Part shown: positions 42,375 to 50,556 of the stretch, piece after piece
How positions within the stretch are numbered: position 1 is the first letter of the stretch
How the letters are laid out: each line of letters opens with the position of its first letter
NCBI RefSeq assembly: GCF_023698535.1
Contig: NZ_JALJCL010000010.1
Location: 62,001-126,000, forward strand
Length of the DNA stretch: 64,000 bases
Origin: Halorientalis regularis
GTDB taxonomy: Archaea; Halobacteriota; Halobacteria; Halobacteriales; Haloarculaceae
Direction: 5' to 3'
The notes under the pieces: generated by a model
Told to the model about the DNA's origin: nothing
Seen by the model: only the letters and a program-made list of their open reading frames with translations
The model's database searches: none
Made by a program: the position numbers and the translations under genes

Positions 42375-43070
42375 ATGGCAGCCAGTCCCGTCGCGTCGCT
42401 CGGTGCCGGCGTCCTGTTCGGCCTGGCGCTGGCGGCACCGCCCGGGCCGATGAACGCCGTCATCGCCGAGGAGAGCGTCCTCCGTGGCTGGCTGGCGGGT
42501 TTCACCGCCGGCCTCGGTGCGATGACCGCCGACGCCTGCTTCTTCGCGCTCGCGCTGGCCGGCGTCGTCACGGTCGTCCAGAACGCCCCCACCCTGCGAG
42601 CGGCGATGATCCTCGCCGGTGGCGGCCTGATGCTGTACTTCGCGGTCGGGGCCGCGACGAGCGCACAGGCGGCCCTGAGCGTCGACTCGAGGACCGAGAC
42701 GACCGACGGCGGAATGGGTCGCGGGTTCCGGAAGGCGTTCGTGCTGGCGCTGACCAACCCCTACCAGATCGCGTTCTGGCTGACCGTCGGCGTGGGCCTG
42801 CTCGAACCCGGCACCGTGGACATCCTCGAAAAGACGCCCTACATCGGCGCGGAACTGGCGGGGCTGGTCGTCGTCCGGACCGGAAGCCCGCTCCTGCTCG
42901 CGGGACTGTTCGGCGGCATCGTCTGCTGGATCGTCGGCTTCCCGGCAGCGCTACGCGCGGCTGGGCGACGGGTCGACCGACTCACGCCGCTGGTCGCCGG
43001 CGGGAGCGCGGTGGTGCTGGCCGGGTTCGGCCTCCTCTTCGTGGCCGACGGCCTCGGCGCGCTCCTCTAG
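42375..43070 (+). CDS. LysE/RhtB-family amino acid exporter
   Basis: 231 residues with six membrane segments. Family motif GLALAAPPGPMNAVIAEESV near the N-terminus and ALTNPYQIAFWLTVG in the middle. LysE-type proteins export amino acids such as lysine, arginine, homoserine or threonine using the proton gradient. It follows the threonine-synthase-like gene by 3 bases, so the two are surely in one operon, which suggests amino-acid export or sensing. Substrate unknown. Confidence 0.9.
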   Translation: MAASPVASLGAGVLFGLALAAPPGPMNAVIAEESVLRGWLAGFTAGLGAMTADACFFALALAGVVTVVQNAPTLRAAMILAGGGLMLYFAVGAATSAQAALSVDSRTETTDGGMGRGFRKAFVLALTNPYQIAFWLTVGVGLLEPGTVDILEKTPYIGAELAGLVVVRTGSPLLLAGLFGGIVCWIVGFPAALRAAGRRVDRLTPLVAGGSAVVLAGFGLLFVADGLGALL

Positions 43071-43798
43071 TCGTCGATCTCGTCGTCGAGTTCCTTCTCC
43101 ATGCCGAGGCTCAACTCGGCGTCGGAGTCGCCCATCATGGCCACCTCGGATTCGAGCCACTCCTTGAACCACTTGACGCGTTTGAGCCGCTGGTGGACGA
43201 CGCTCTCGGCCGTGTCGCTCTCGACGCGGTCGGCGGCGTCCCGACCGCGTTCGAGGACGCGCCCGACCATCTCCGCGGCGTCCATGTGCGTGCGGGACTC
43301 GTAGCCCATCCGCAACAGCATCAGCGCCGTGCCGTTCGCGCCGACCTTGTCGAGCAGGTCGGCCTCGATCAGACACTGGGTCTCCAGCGACAGGTCCGAG
43401 AGCGGCCCCTGGTAGGAGTGGTCCTCGACCGCGGTACACACCTCGTCGACGAACGACTGGGGGTAGTCGCAGTGGGTGGTCAGGTACTCGCGTGCGATGC
43501 GAGCACCCTCCTCGGCGTGGACGTCCTGCTCGGCTTCGAGCTTGGCGATGTCGTGGAAGAGGGCCGCGACGCGGGTCACGTCGACGTTCGCGCCCTCCTC
43601 GCGCGCGATGTCGGTCGCCAGCTCGACCACGTTCATGATGTGGTTGAACCGATAGGCCGCCGAGTGCCAGGGATACCACCGCATCCGCCCGCCTTCGTCC
43701 TCGTTGACCACGCTCGCTTCGAGGTAGTCGTGGACGAAGACCTGCATCGCCTCGAATTCCGCGTCCGAGACGGGCGACTCCCGTATTTCAACACCCAC
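43067..43798 (-). CDS. HD-domain phosphohydrolase
   Basis: 243 residues from GTG at 43798. Metal-binding His and Asp residues of the HD superfamily are visible (HIMNVVELATD, ALFHDIAKLEAEQDVHAEEG, AVEDHSYQGP). It probably hydrolyses a nucleotide or phosphate ester; the exact substrate is unknown. The N-terminal 50 residues carry an unusual Trp-rich stretch (MRWYPWHSAAYRF). It overlaps the LysE stop codon by 4 bases on the other strand. Confidence 0.9.
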   Translation of the reverse strand: MGVEIRESPVSDAEFEAMQVFVHDYLEASVVNEDEGGRMRWYPWHSAAYRFNHIMNVVELATDIAREEGANVDVTRVAALFHDIAKLEAEQDVHAEEGARIAREYLTTHCDYPQSFVDEVCTAVEDHSYQGPLSDLSLETQCLIEADLLDKVGANGTALMLLRMGYESRTHMDAAEMVGRVLERGRDAADRVESDTAESVVHQRLKRVKWFKEWLESEVAMMGDSDAELSLGMEKELDDEIDD

Positions 43799-44028
43799 GG
43801 GACCACCTCCGGACGTGACGTTCGCTGTTCATCTTACGGATATAAAAGCGAGTGCGGGTCTTTAGCGTTACGACACTTTGAAATCTACCACACCCCCGAA
43901 TTCGGCCCCGGGATCCCGGTTCCAGCGCGACGGCACGGACCCCGAACGGTCCGCTCCGGGTCGTGCGCCAACGCCACATCGATACGGTGTGACATGGATT
44001 TATGAGAGCCACCGCCGTACTGTAACAT

Positions 44029-44760
44029 ATGGAAGTCAGAGCGGCAACTCCTGACGATCAGCAAGCGATCATGGAGATCGCCGAACGGTCGCTGCAAGCG
44101 TCCTACACCCTCAGTCCCGGGACCATCGAGGGGACGGTCCACCAGTGGTACGACGACGACGAGTACGCGGAGAAAGTGGATCGGGAAGACATGCTCTTCG
44201 TGCTGGCCGAACACGAGGGTGAGCCGGTCGCGTTCACCGAGACCGTGATCCACGACGACGAGACCGGCGCGGACCTGCTGTGGCTCCACGTCCATCCGGA
44301 CTACCGTGGCGAGGGGATCGGCTCGGATCTGTTCGACGCCGTCCGCGACCGCCTCCGCGAGCAGGGCATCACCCAGCTCCGCGGGCGCGTCCTCTCGATG
44401 AACGAAGTCGGCAACACCTTCTACAAACAACGCGGCTTCGAGAAGGTCGGCGAAGGGGAAGTCGAGATCGACGGGAGTCCCTACACCGAGGCGCTCTACC
44501 TCGAAGCCGAACCGGAGGGACTCGAACCGCGCACGACCGACGACGGCCAGACGGTGTACATCGACCACGACGACGTGGACAAGGGCTCGGCCGGGCCCTT
44601 CCACGTCGTCTACACCGACGAGACCCGCGAGGAGAAGTACGGCTACCACTGCGGGAAGTGCGACTCGCTGGCCAACGCGATGGACGCCATGGGCCGCATC
44701 GAGTGCGGTGAGTGTGGCAACAGCCGCAAACCCACGCGCTGGGACGCGGCCTACATGTAA
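44029..44760 (+). CDS. GNAT acetyltransferase fused to a zinc-finger DUF5816 domain
   Basis: 243 residues. The first 150 form a GNAT acetyltransferase (LLWLHVHPDYRGEGIGSDLF is the acetyl-CoA-binding motif A). The last 70 hold a zinc-ribbon domain with CGKC and CGEC spaced 19-20 residues (KYGYHCGKCDSLANA, IECGECGNSRKPTRW), which I recall as DUF5816. The fusion suggests that the zinc part recruits a protein or RNA substrate. A TATA-like GGATTTATGAG lies about 28 bases before ATG 44029, so the transcript is nearly leaderless. Confidence 0.88.
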   Translation: MEVRAATPDDQQAIMEIAERSLQASYTLSPGTIEGTVHQWYDDDEYAEKVDREDMLFVLAEHEGEPVAFTETVIHDDETGADLLWLHVHPDYRGEGIGSDLFDAVRDRLREQGITQLRGRVLSMNEVGNTFYKQRGFEKVGEGEVEIDGSPYTEALYLEAEPEGLEPRTTDDGQTVYIDHDDVDKGSAGPFHVVYTDETREEKYGYHCGKCDSLANAMDAMGRIECGECGNSRKPTRWDAAYM

Positions 44761-45416
44761 TCGGACTTCGGCAGATCGGCCTCGGCCCGTAACTCGGCCA
44801 TCTCCTCGTCGCTCTCGGCGATCCCGGTCGTCACGAGCAAGCGAACCCCACGACGAACGCTGATGTCGAGTTCGTGAGCCTCGTCCTCGGGCACCATGAG
44901 GAAGTGCCCACCCGTGGGGTTGGGGCTGTTCGGCAGGAAGACGTTGTACAACTGTTCGCCGGCCGCGCTCGCGGCTTCTTCGGGGCCGTCACCCGTGACG
45001 AACCCGATACTGTAGACCCCGTCGCGCGGATACTCGACCATGACGACGCGCTTGTAGCGGTTCGACCCCTCGGTCAGCGCGTTCGCGACCTGCCTGACAC
45101 TGGAGTAGACGATGCTGACCAGCGGGACGACGCCGATTCCACGGTCGATCCAGGCGAACACGCGCTGTCCGATCCGGCCCTGCGCGAGATAGCCCAGCAG
45201 AACGACGATTCCCGCGATCAGCAGCAGCGCCAGCACCTGCGCGACCGCCTCGATGTTGGCCGTGTACTGGGTCAGCCGCGTCCCCTGCACGACCGGGTCG
45301 ATCAGCGTCGTCACCCAGCCGACCAGGAACTGCATCGCGACGACGGTCACGACCAGCGGTGCCAGCAGCGCCAGTCCCGCGATGAAACTGTTCCGGAGTA
45401 CCTGTCGAACTCGCAT
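44751..45416 (-). CDS. DUF502 membrane protein
   Basis: 221 residues, two membrane segments (about 12-35 and 55-77), then a soluble domain. DUF502 signature in NSFIAGLALLAPLVVTVVAM, GIGVVPLVSIVYSSVRQV and VFLPNSPNPTGGHF. The family is widespread and thought to have a transport-related or membrane-organising role; unproven. Its end overlaps the GNAT gene's end by 10 bases on the opposite strand. Confidence 0.93.
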   Translation of the reverse strand: MRVRQVLRNSFIAGLALLAPLVVTVVAMQFLVGWVTTLIDPVVQGTRLTQYTANIEAVAQVLALLLIAGIVVLLGYLAQGRIGQRVFAWIDRGIGVVPLVSIVYSSVRQVANALTEGSNRYKRVVMVEYPRDGVYSIGFVTGDGPEEAASAAGEQLYNVFLPNSPNPTGGHFLMVPEDEAHELDISVRRGVRLLVTTGIAESDEEMAELRAEADLPKSDYM

Positions 45417-45490
45417 ACCGGACGGTACCGCCGAGCCGAGAAAAGAACCCGCCCCACGCTCATTTCCGTCTGGGGCCCGTCCTACGAGCC

Positions 45491-46006
45491 GTGACCGACA
45501 GCGACCGATCCACCGGGCCCGAGACCGACCGGTCGTGGGACCCCTCCGGCCCCTGGACCCGCGCGGAGGCGGCCGCCTTCCTCACCGACAGTCGCGTCCC
45601 GATCCGGCTGAGTTGTCGCACCCCCGGCGGCGGGCTCTGGATGCTCTCGCTGTGGTACGAGTTCCGCGACGACGCCCTCTACTGTGCGACCGCCGCCAGC
45701 GCCGACGTGATCGAGTTCCTCGACCACGACCCCGGCGTCGCCTTCGAAGTCTCGGTCAACGACCCACCCTACCGGGGCGTCCGCGGCCAGGGCCAGGCCA
45801 CCGTCGACCCCGACCCCGAGAAGACCGTCCTGCGGTCGCTCATCGACCGCTATCTCGGCGGCACCGACTCCGAGCTGGCCCAGCGCCTGCTCGACAAGGA
45901 CCGCGAAGAAGTCAAGATCCGCATCGACCCGACCCGTGTCGCCACCTGGGACTACGCCGACCGAATGGACGACGTTCAGAACTCCGACTCCGAGGACCCC
46001 GCGTAG
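45491..46006 (+). CDS. pyridoxamine 5'-phosphate oxidase-related flavoprotein
   Basis: 171 residues with GTG start at 45491. The split-barrel FMN-binding fold is seen in the order TRAEAAAFLTDSRVPIRLSC, GGGLWMLSLWYEFRDDALYC and RGQGQATVDPDPEKTVL. Members are often FMN- or F420-dependent reductases or heme-related enzymes. The acidic C-terminus overlaps a small gene on the other strand by 31 bases. Confidence 0.88.
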   Translation: MTDSDRSTGPETDRSWDPSGPWTRAEAAAFLTDSRVPIRLSCRTPGGGLWMLSLWYEFRDDALYCATAASADVIEFLDHDPGVAFEVSVNDPPYRGVRGQGQATVDPDPEKTVLRSLIDRYLGGTDSELAQRLLDKDREEVKIRIDPTRVATWDYADRMDDVQNSDSEDPA

Positions 46007-46134
46007 TACCGCAGGAACACGTAAAACAGCGCCACGACCACCAGTCCGGCACCGACCCCGACGACGCCGTCGACGACGGCATGGGGAACGGGGAGTGCCG
46101 AGGAACCTGCGTGCGCGAACACCGGGTCGATCAT
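45976..46134 (-). CDS. 52-residue single-span membrane microprotein
   Basis: ATG at 46134. Short periplasmic-like N-terminus (MIDPVFAHAGSSALPVPHA) followed by a membrane span (about 20-42) ending VALFYVFLRYY and an acidic C-terminus. The ending of the span matches the 43-residue protein at 1779-1910 (LALFYVFFRF), suggesting a shared microprotein family. It overlaps the end of the PPOX gene by 31 bases. Function unknown. Confidence 0.58.
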   Translation of the reverse strand: MIDPVFAHAGSSALPVPHAVVDGVVGVGAGLVVVALFYVFLRYYAGSSESEF

Positions 46135-46225
46135 CGTCCTCGACGAGCGATACGGCACCCGGAGATTCAACTGCTTCGGTTCCGGTGGAACGTGTTACAG
46201 AAAGAATATATTATTTATTTGGTAG

Positions 46226-46349
46226 TAGTCCCGGGCGGATTCGAACCGCCGTCCTAGGCTATCCTCGGAATACACCGCCGGGGTGTCACAGTATATACAG
46301 GGTGTACTCCTCCAAAGGCCTAGATGATTGGCCACTACACCACGGGACT
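46226..46349 (-). tRNA. tRNA-Gln (UUG) with intron
   Basis: 124 bases, starting AGTCCCGTGGTGTAGTGG and ending CGGGACTA. Acceptor stem AGTCCCG/CGGGACT with discriminator A; T arm GGCGG-TTCGAAT-CCGCC. The anticodon stem (TAGGC/GCCTA) closes a loop CTTTGGA with anticodon UUG. An intron of about 51 bases interrupts the loop after the G that follows the anticodon, the canonical 37/38 position; a bulge-helix-bulge should form at the ends. Intron-bearing tRNA-Gln(UUG) is known in haloarchaea. CCA is not encoded. Confidence 0.92.
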
Positions 46350-46372
46350 GCAATACTTCGTTTTGGTTCTGG

Positions 46373-46382
46373 CGTCTTATGG
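46373..46382 (-). promoter_or_regulatory. TATA box for tRNA-Gln, overlapping HNH stop codon
   Basis: Minus-strand CCATAAGACG about 28 bases before the tRNA start. The TAA stop codon of the HNH gene (46377-46379) lies inside it, so gene and tRNA promoter abut. Confidence 0.45.
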
Positions 46383-47123
46383 ATTCCGGGATTTCACCAT
46401 GACACGAAGCACCGATGCCGGGATGTTCTCGTGTTCAGCCAGTCCGTGACAACTCCGGCAGAGCGAGATAACGTTGTCCATAACGTGGGCATCCTGTGGA
46501 TCGTCGAAATCCCGAACTGGCCTGATGTGATGAACGTCAGGATTACGGCCCATCTCGTCACGGTCTTTACCACAGAAGCGACATTGGTAATCGTCCCGCT
46601 CAAGCGCTCGTCTTCGAATTGAGCGCCAGTCACCATTATACACCGCAGTCCCGTCCCCCCACTCGTCGGAGAGCCACGAACTGAGGCAATCGTGGTCACA
46701 GAACTTCCGGTCACCATCCCTCGTAAAACAAGGAAGAACCTCGAACTGTTCCCCGCACTGCTTACATTCGCGTGAGACAGGTTCGATGTCGTGGACTTCT
46801 GCGTAATGCGTTCCGAGGAATTCGTCCGCTTCCTCGACACACGTCGGGCAGTAGACGCCTTTCTTATCTGACGGGTAGTACTCGAACTCGTCACCACACC
46901 GTTCACACTCGGTTTCCTCTTTCGCATCTTTCCAGTTACCGTTGTGTTCGCCGGCGTTGGGATTGCAGTCGTCGCAGTACGTCAGGCGGGCCTTTGGATC
47001 GTAAAACTCCGCCCCACAACCGGCACACTCCCGGTTTGGGAGTGGATCGTCGTGGACCTTCGTGTGGTGTTGTTTGACGCCACGTTCAGTTGTGAGTGAC
47101 TTACCACAGGTCGGACACTCCAT
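46377..47123 (-). CDS. HNH endonuclease with several zinc-finger modules
   Basis: 248 residues from ATG 47123. N-terminal C2H2 finger (C3, C6, H19 or H20, H24), then three Cys-pair modules (ECAGCGAEF, ECERCGDEF, ECKQCGEQF), then an HNH nuclease domain at the C-terminus (YQCRFCGKDRD, DVHHIRPVRD, LCRSCHGLAEH). DNA recognition by the fingers followed by cutting by HNH is the natural reading. Base composition is lower in GC than the neighbours. It abuts the tRNA-Gln promoter and looks like a recent insertion at the tRNA; haloarchaea carry many such HNH genes of unknown target. Confidence 0.9.
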   Translation of the reverse strand: MECPTCGKSLTTERGVKQHHTKVHDDPLPNRECAGCGAEFYDPKARLTYCDDCNPNAGEHNGNWKDAKEETECERCGDEFEYYPSDKKGVYCPTCVEEADEFLGTHYAEVHDIEPVSRECKQCGEQFEVLPCFTRDGDRKFCDHDCLSSWLSDEWGDGTAVYNGDWRSIRRRALERDDYQCRFCGKDRDEMGRNPDVHHIRPVRDFDDPQDAHVMDNVISLCRSCHGLAEHENIPASVLRVMVKSRNP

Positions 47124-47185
47124 GGAAAGCCGTTCGGCCGACGGTTGCAAATATGCAAGCCAGCCGGAGTGAAAGTAAAAGTAGT

Positions 47186-47617
47186 TCAGTCCGCCGGATC
47201 GGGTTCGACTTCAAGCAGTTTGCAGGCGTCGTTTTCGGGGTCGAAGCAGTCCGGACACTGCGGGGCCCGGTCGATGATCGTGTCGAGGCGGTCGGCGACG
47301 GTCTCGTCGATGACGGGTTCGAGTTGCTTGGCCTCGGTGCGGAACTCCTCGACTTCGAGGACTTCCAGCAGGAACCGCTCGATGATACAGTAGGTCTGGA
47401 GCGCGTCCCGGGCGCGGACGATGCCCTCGTCGGTGAGGGTGACGCCCTTGTACTTCTCGTGTTCGAGCAGGTCCTGCTCCTCGAGTTTGCCGATCATCTC
47501 GTTGGCGCTCGCGGGGCTCACGTCGAGCATGTCGGCGACGCGGCCGGTCGAGGCCGGGCCGTCCTCCTCTTGCTGGACGAGATAGATCGCCTTCAGATAC
47601 TGGTCGGACGTGTTCAC
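47186..47617 (-). CDS. DtxR/MntR-family metal-dependent transcription regulator
   Basis: 143 residues. Winged helix-turn-helix DNA-binding part (ASTGRVADMLDVSPASANEM, KGVTLTDEGIVRAR) followed by the metal-binding dimerisation domain (CIIERFLLEVLEV) and a C-terminal CPDC. Without an SH3-like third domain, which is the MntR/SirR form. Likely represses iron or manganese uptake genes when metal is bound. Adjacent to a ferritin-like protein on the same strand, which fits metal homeostasis. Confidence 0.9.
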   Translation of the reverse strand: MNTSDQYLKAIYLVQQEEDGPASTGRVADMLDVSPASANEMIGKLEEQDLLEHEKYKGVTLTDEGIVRARDALQTYCIIERFLLEVLEVEEFRTEAKQLEPVIDETVADRLDTIIDRAPQCPDCFDPENDACKLLEVEPDPAD

Positions 47618-47648
47618 GCGAGACCCCCTCCGTACGGATAGCTCCCAG

Positions 47649-48128
47649 TCATTCTCGTTTCTCCATGAGTTCGGTGACCTCTTCGACCCCTTCGGCTTCT
47701 TCCTCCCGGATGGACGACAGCGTCTCGATCAGTTGCGCCCGGTCGACGCTGAGTGCCGCGTCGGAGTCCTCGATGGCCGCGATGAGGTCGTCGTAGAACT
47801 TGTAGGCCGTCTCCTCGTTACACAGCTGGTCGTAGAGGACGCCGTCGAAGTCCGCCTCGGACTCGTACTGGGCCCTGACCAGCCCCTTGATCTCCTCGAA
47901 CGGGATCGTGTCGGCTTCGAGGTCGTCGATCAGATCCTCGAGTTGCTCGCGGTGGCCGGCCGACTCCTCGGCGGCCTCGGCGAGCAACGCCTCCAGTTCC
48001 GGGTCGTCGACCTCCATCGTCCGGGCGTGTTCGCCCGCTCGCGCCTCCACGACCTCCTCGAGGACGACGCCGATCTGCAGTAACCGCGCCAGCTGGTGGT
48101 CGCTGGACACCGGTTGCTGGACGCTCAC
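47649..48128 (-). CDS. ferritin-like protein
   Basis: 159 residues from GTG 48128 (MSVQQPVSSDHQLARLLQ). A helix-rich protein with conserved Glu/His pairs (GVVLEEVVEARAGEHAR; ESAGHREQLEDL; LYDQLCNEETAYKFYDDL) that suggest a four-helix ferritin-like bundle with a di-metal site. Close relatives in haloarchaea are annotated as rubrerythrin or ferritin-like, beside a DtxR regulator as here. The gene is just upstream of the regulator and may be in the same operon. Confidence 0.83.
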   Translation of the reverse strand: MSVQQPVSSDHQLARLLQIGVVLEEVVEARAGEHARTMEVDDPELEALLAEAAEESAGHREQLEDLIDDLEADTIPFEEIKGLVRAQYESEADFDGVLYDQLCNEETAYKFYDDLIAAIEDSDAALSVDRAQLIETLSSIREEEAEGVEEVTELMEKRE

Positions 48129-48250
48129 AGCGACCACCGCCAGCGGCATCGACTCTGTCCCGCCTGCATACCCAGGAATCGGGGAGGCGGGAACTTAAGC
48201 CGTTCCCTCGGGACCGACACCGCTAAACGGCCGCTGTGGGACCAGCGACC

Positions 48251-49273
48251 ATGCCCCGCGCCGACGAGTTCCACGACTGCGCCGACTGGGCGAGCGACTA
48301 GTCCCCGTTGTACGAGCGACTGTGCCGCGCCGCCGCAGACGACGATGCCCTCCTCGACCTCGCCGCGACGGCCCCGCCGAGTCAGCCCGCCCCGAACCTC
48401 CTGCTCGGTGCCGTCCACGACCTCCTTCTCTCCGGTGTCGACCACCAGCTGGCCGACTTCTATCCCACCTGTGCCGACGACCCCGCCGATCCGACCGAGC
48501 GCGATCCATTTCCAGCGTTCGAGGCGTTCTGTCGCGACCACCGCGAGGCGATCCGCGAGCGCCTCGGCGATCGATTGGTCCAGACCAACGACGTGGGCCG
48601 GTCGGCCGTCCTCTATCCGGCTTTCGCTCGCGTCGCCGGCGCCGACGGCGGCCCCCTCGCCCTCGTCGAACTCGGGGCCAGCGCCGGGCTGAACCTGCTT
48701 TGGGACCGGTACCGCTACGAGTTCGACGAGCGCGTCGTCGGCGACTCCGACTCTCCGGTTTGCATCGAGACCACCGTCCGGGACGGGACGCCGCCACTGC
48801 CCGACGAACCGCCGACCGTCGCAGAGCGGTGGGGTGTCGACCTGAATCCCCTCGACGTGACGGGCGACGCCGACGCCCGCTGGCTCCGAGCGTTGGTCCT
48901 GCCGAACCAGCACCGACGGCACGAACGACTGGCCGCCGCGCTGGACCTGGCCGCCGACGATCCCCCCGAACTCGTGGCCGGTGACGCCGCCGAGGTCCTG
49001 CCCGACCGCCTCGGCGACGCACCGACGGACGCGACGCTCGTCGTGTTCAGTACCATCGCGCTCTACCAGTTCCCCGACGAGGCCGTGACAGCCGTCCGGG
49101 AGACACTGGCCGAGGCCAGCCACGACCGCCCCGTCCACTGGCTCTCGGGCGATCCGGCGACGCCGCCCAGCGATCCGACCTACCGACACGTCCGCTTCGA
49201 GGACGGCACGGCCGAAACCGCAGAGATCGCCGAATTCGAGGCTTACGGGAGCTGGCTCTCCTGGCTGGCGTGA
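48251..49273 (+). pseudogene. DUF2332 protein with in-frame amber codon at codon 17
   Basis: From ATG 48251 the frame reads 16 codons (MPRADEFHDCADWASD) and then TAG (48299-48301); after it the same frame continues uninterrupted for 323 codons as a typical DUF2332 protein (SPLYERLCRAAADDDAL, VELGASAGLNLLWDRYRYEF, IALYQFPDEAVTAV). The SAM-methyltransferase-like pocket ELGASAGLNLL is intact. SPLYERL directly after the TAG is part of the family's normal N-terminus. Either a single-base change has made a pseudogene, or translation starts later (TTG 48308), or this is a sequencing error. No frameshift or other stop was seen. Confidence 0.8.
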
Positions 49274-49305
49274 CGTAAAAAGACGAGACCGCGAACCAGC
49301 AGTTC

Positions 49306-50541
49306 CTACTCGCGCAGTCGGTGCGCGATCAGGTCCGCGAGGTCCTCGCGGAACTCGTCGACCGCGACCTCGGAGAGGACGGGCTCGAAGAAGCCCTCGA
49401 CCAGCATGTTCTCGGCGACCTGCTCGGGGATCGACCGGGAGGTCATGTAGAACATGTCCTCGGCGTCGACCTGTCCGACCGTCGCAGAGTGGCTGGCCTC
49501 GGTGTCGTGGTTGTTGATGATCAGCTTCGGGGAGGCGTCGGCCTCGCTCTCGTCGCTCAGCATCAGCGTGTTCTCGCGCTGGTAGGAGTTGGTGTCCCAG
49601 GCGTCCTGACCCACGTCTTGGACGCCCTCGTAGACCGAGCGGGCGGTGTCGTCCAGCACACCGCGGGTCACGAGATCGGCAGTCGTGTGTTCGGCCTCGT
49701 GCCAGACCCGCGACCCGAGATCGAAGTGCTGGTCCTCGTGGCCGAAGAAGGCACCGACGATCTTACTCTCGGAGCTGTCACCGAGCAGGCGGGTCTCGAC
49801 GCTGGTCTTGGTCAGGCGCGACCCGATGTTGCCCTCGATCCAGTTGACCGTGGCGTACTGATCGGTGTGGCCGCGCTTGACCTGGTAGTTGTAGGTGTCT
49901 TCGTCCAGATTCTGGAGCGCACCGTACTGGACGTGGGCGTTCTCGTCGGCGACGGCTTCGACGACGCCGCTGTAGTAGCGCCCGCTCGCATCCGAGGTCG
50001 CTGACGCGACCTCGCTGTCCTCGCCGGTCTCCTGCCGTTCGAGGATGGTGACCGACGCGGACTCCTCGGCGACCACGAGCGTGTAGTTGAACAGCGCCCG
50101 GCTGTTCATCCGGGTCCGGATCTTCACGTCCTCGGCGTCGACGCCTTCGGGGACGTAGACGACCGTCCCGGCCGAGAACAGCGCCGTCGACAGCGCGGTG
50201 AGGTAGTTGCGCTGGGGATCGACGACACTGCCGAACTGTTCTTCAATCAGGTCGCCGTGTTCGTCCAGCGCCTCGGACCAGGAGAGCACGTCGACGCCGT
50301 CGGCGTCCACGCGGTCTTTCTCCTGAGCCATCTCGAGGGGGTCGACGAAGCTCTCGTAGTCGAGGGCGTCGAGGTTCGTCCACTCCCGGCCCGGCGTCTG
50401 GATGACCGCGGGCATGTCGAGGTCTTCGAGCGCGTCGAGCGCGTCGAGTCGCGTCTCCAGCAGCCACTCGGGCTCGTCGAGCTGTTCGCTGATCTCCGCT
50501 ACCTGCTCCTCCGTGAGGTTTGCGTGTACCTGCGTACTCAT
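49306..50541 (-). CDS. sufD: Fe-S cluster assembly protein SufD
   Basis: 411 residues, beta-helix scaffold of the SufBD type. Seen as LTEEQVAEISEQLDEPEWLL at the N-terminus, IRTRMNSRALFNYTLVVAEE in the middle and DTEASHSATVGQVDAEDMFY near the end. With SufB and SufC it forms the SufBCD complex, where Fe-S clusters are built. Last gene of the sufC-sufB-sufD operon, 15 bases after sufB. Confidence 0.93.
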   Translation of the reverse strand: MSTQVHANLTEEQVAEISEQLDEPEWLLETRLDALDALEDLDMPAVIQTPGREWTNLDALDYESFVDPLEMAQEKDRVDADGVDVLSWSEALDEHGDLIEEQFGSVVDPQRNYLTALSTALFSAGTVVYVPEGVDAEDVKIRTRMNSRALFNYTLVVAEESASVTILERQETGEDSEVASATSDASGRYYSGVVEAVADENAHVQYGALQNLDEDTYNYQVKRGHTDQYATVNWIEGNIGSRLTKTSVETRLLGDSSESKIVGAFFGHEDQHFDLGSRVWHEAEHTTADLVTRGVLDDTARSVYEGVQDVGQDAWDTNSYQRENTLMLSDESEADASPKLIINNHDTEASHSATVGQVDAEDMFYMTSRSIPEQVAENMLVEGFFEPVLSEVAVDEFREDLADLIAHRLRE

Positions 50542-50556
50542 AGTGGAATCCGGGGA

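Noticed and set aside
48299-48301. In-frame TAG as pyrrolysine or selenocysteine recoding
   Set aside because: Haloarchaea are not known to have pyrrolysine machinery and TAG is not a selenocysteine codon; nothing in the flanks suggests a recoding element.
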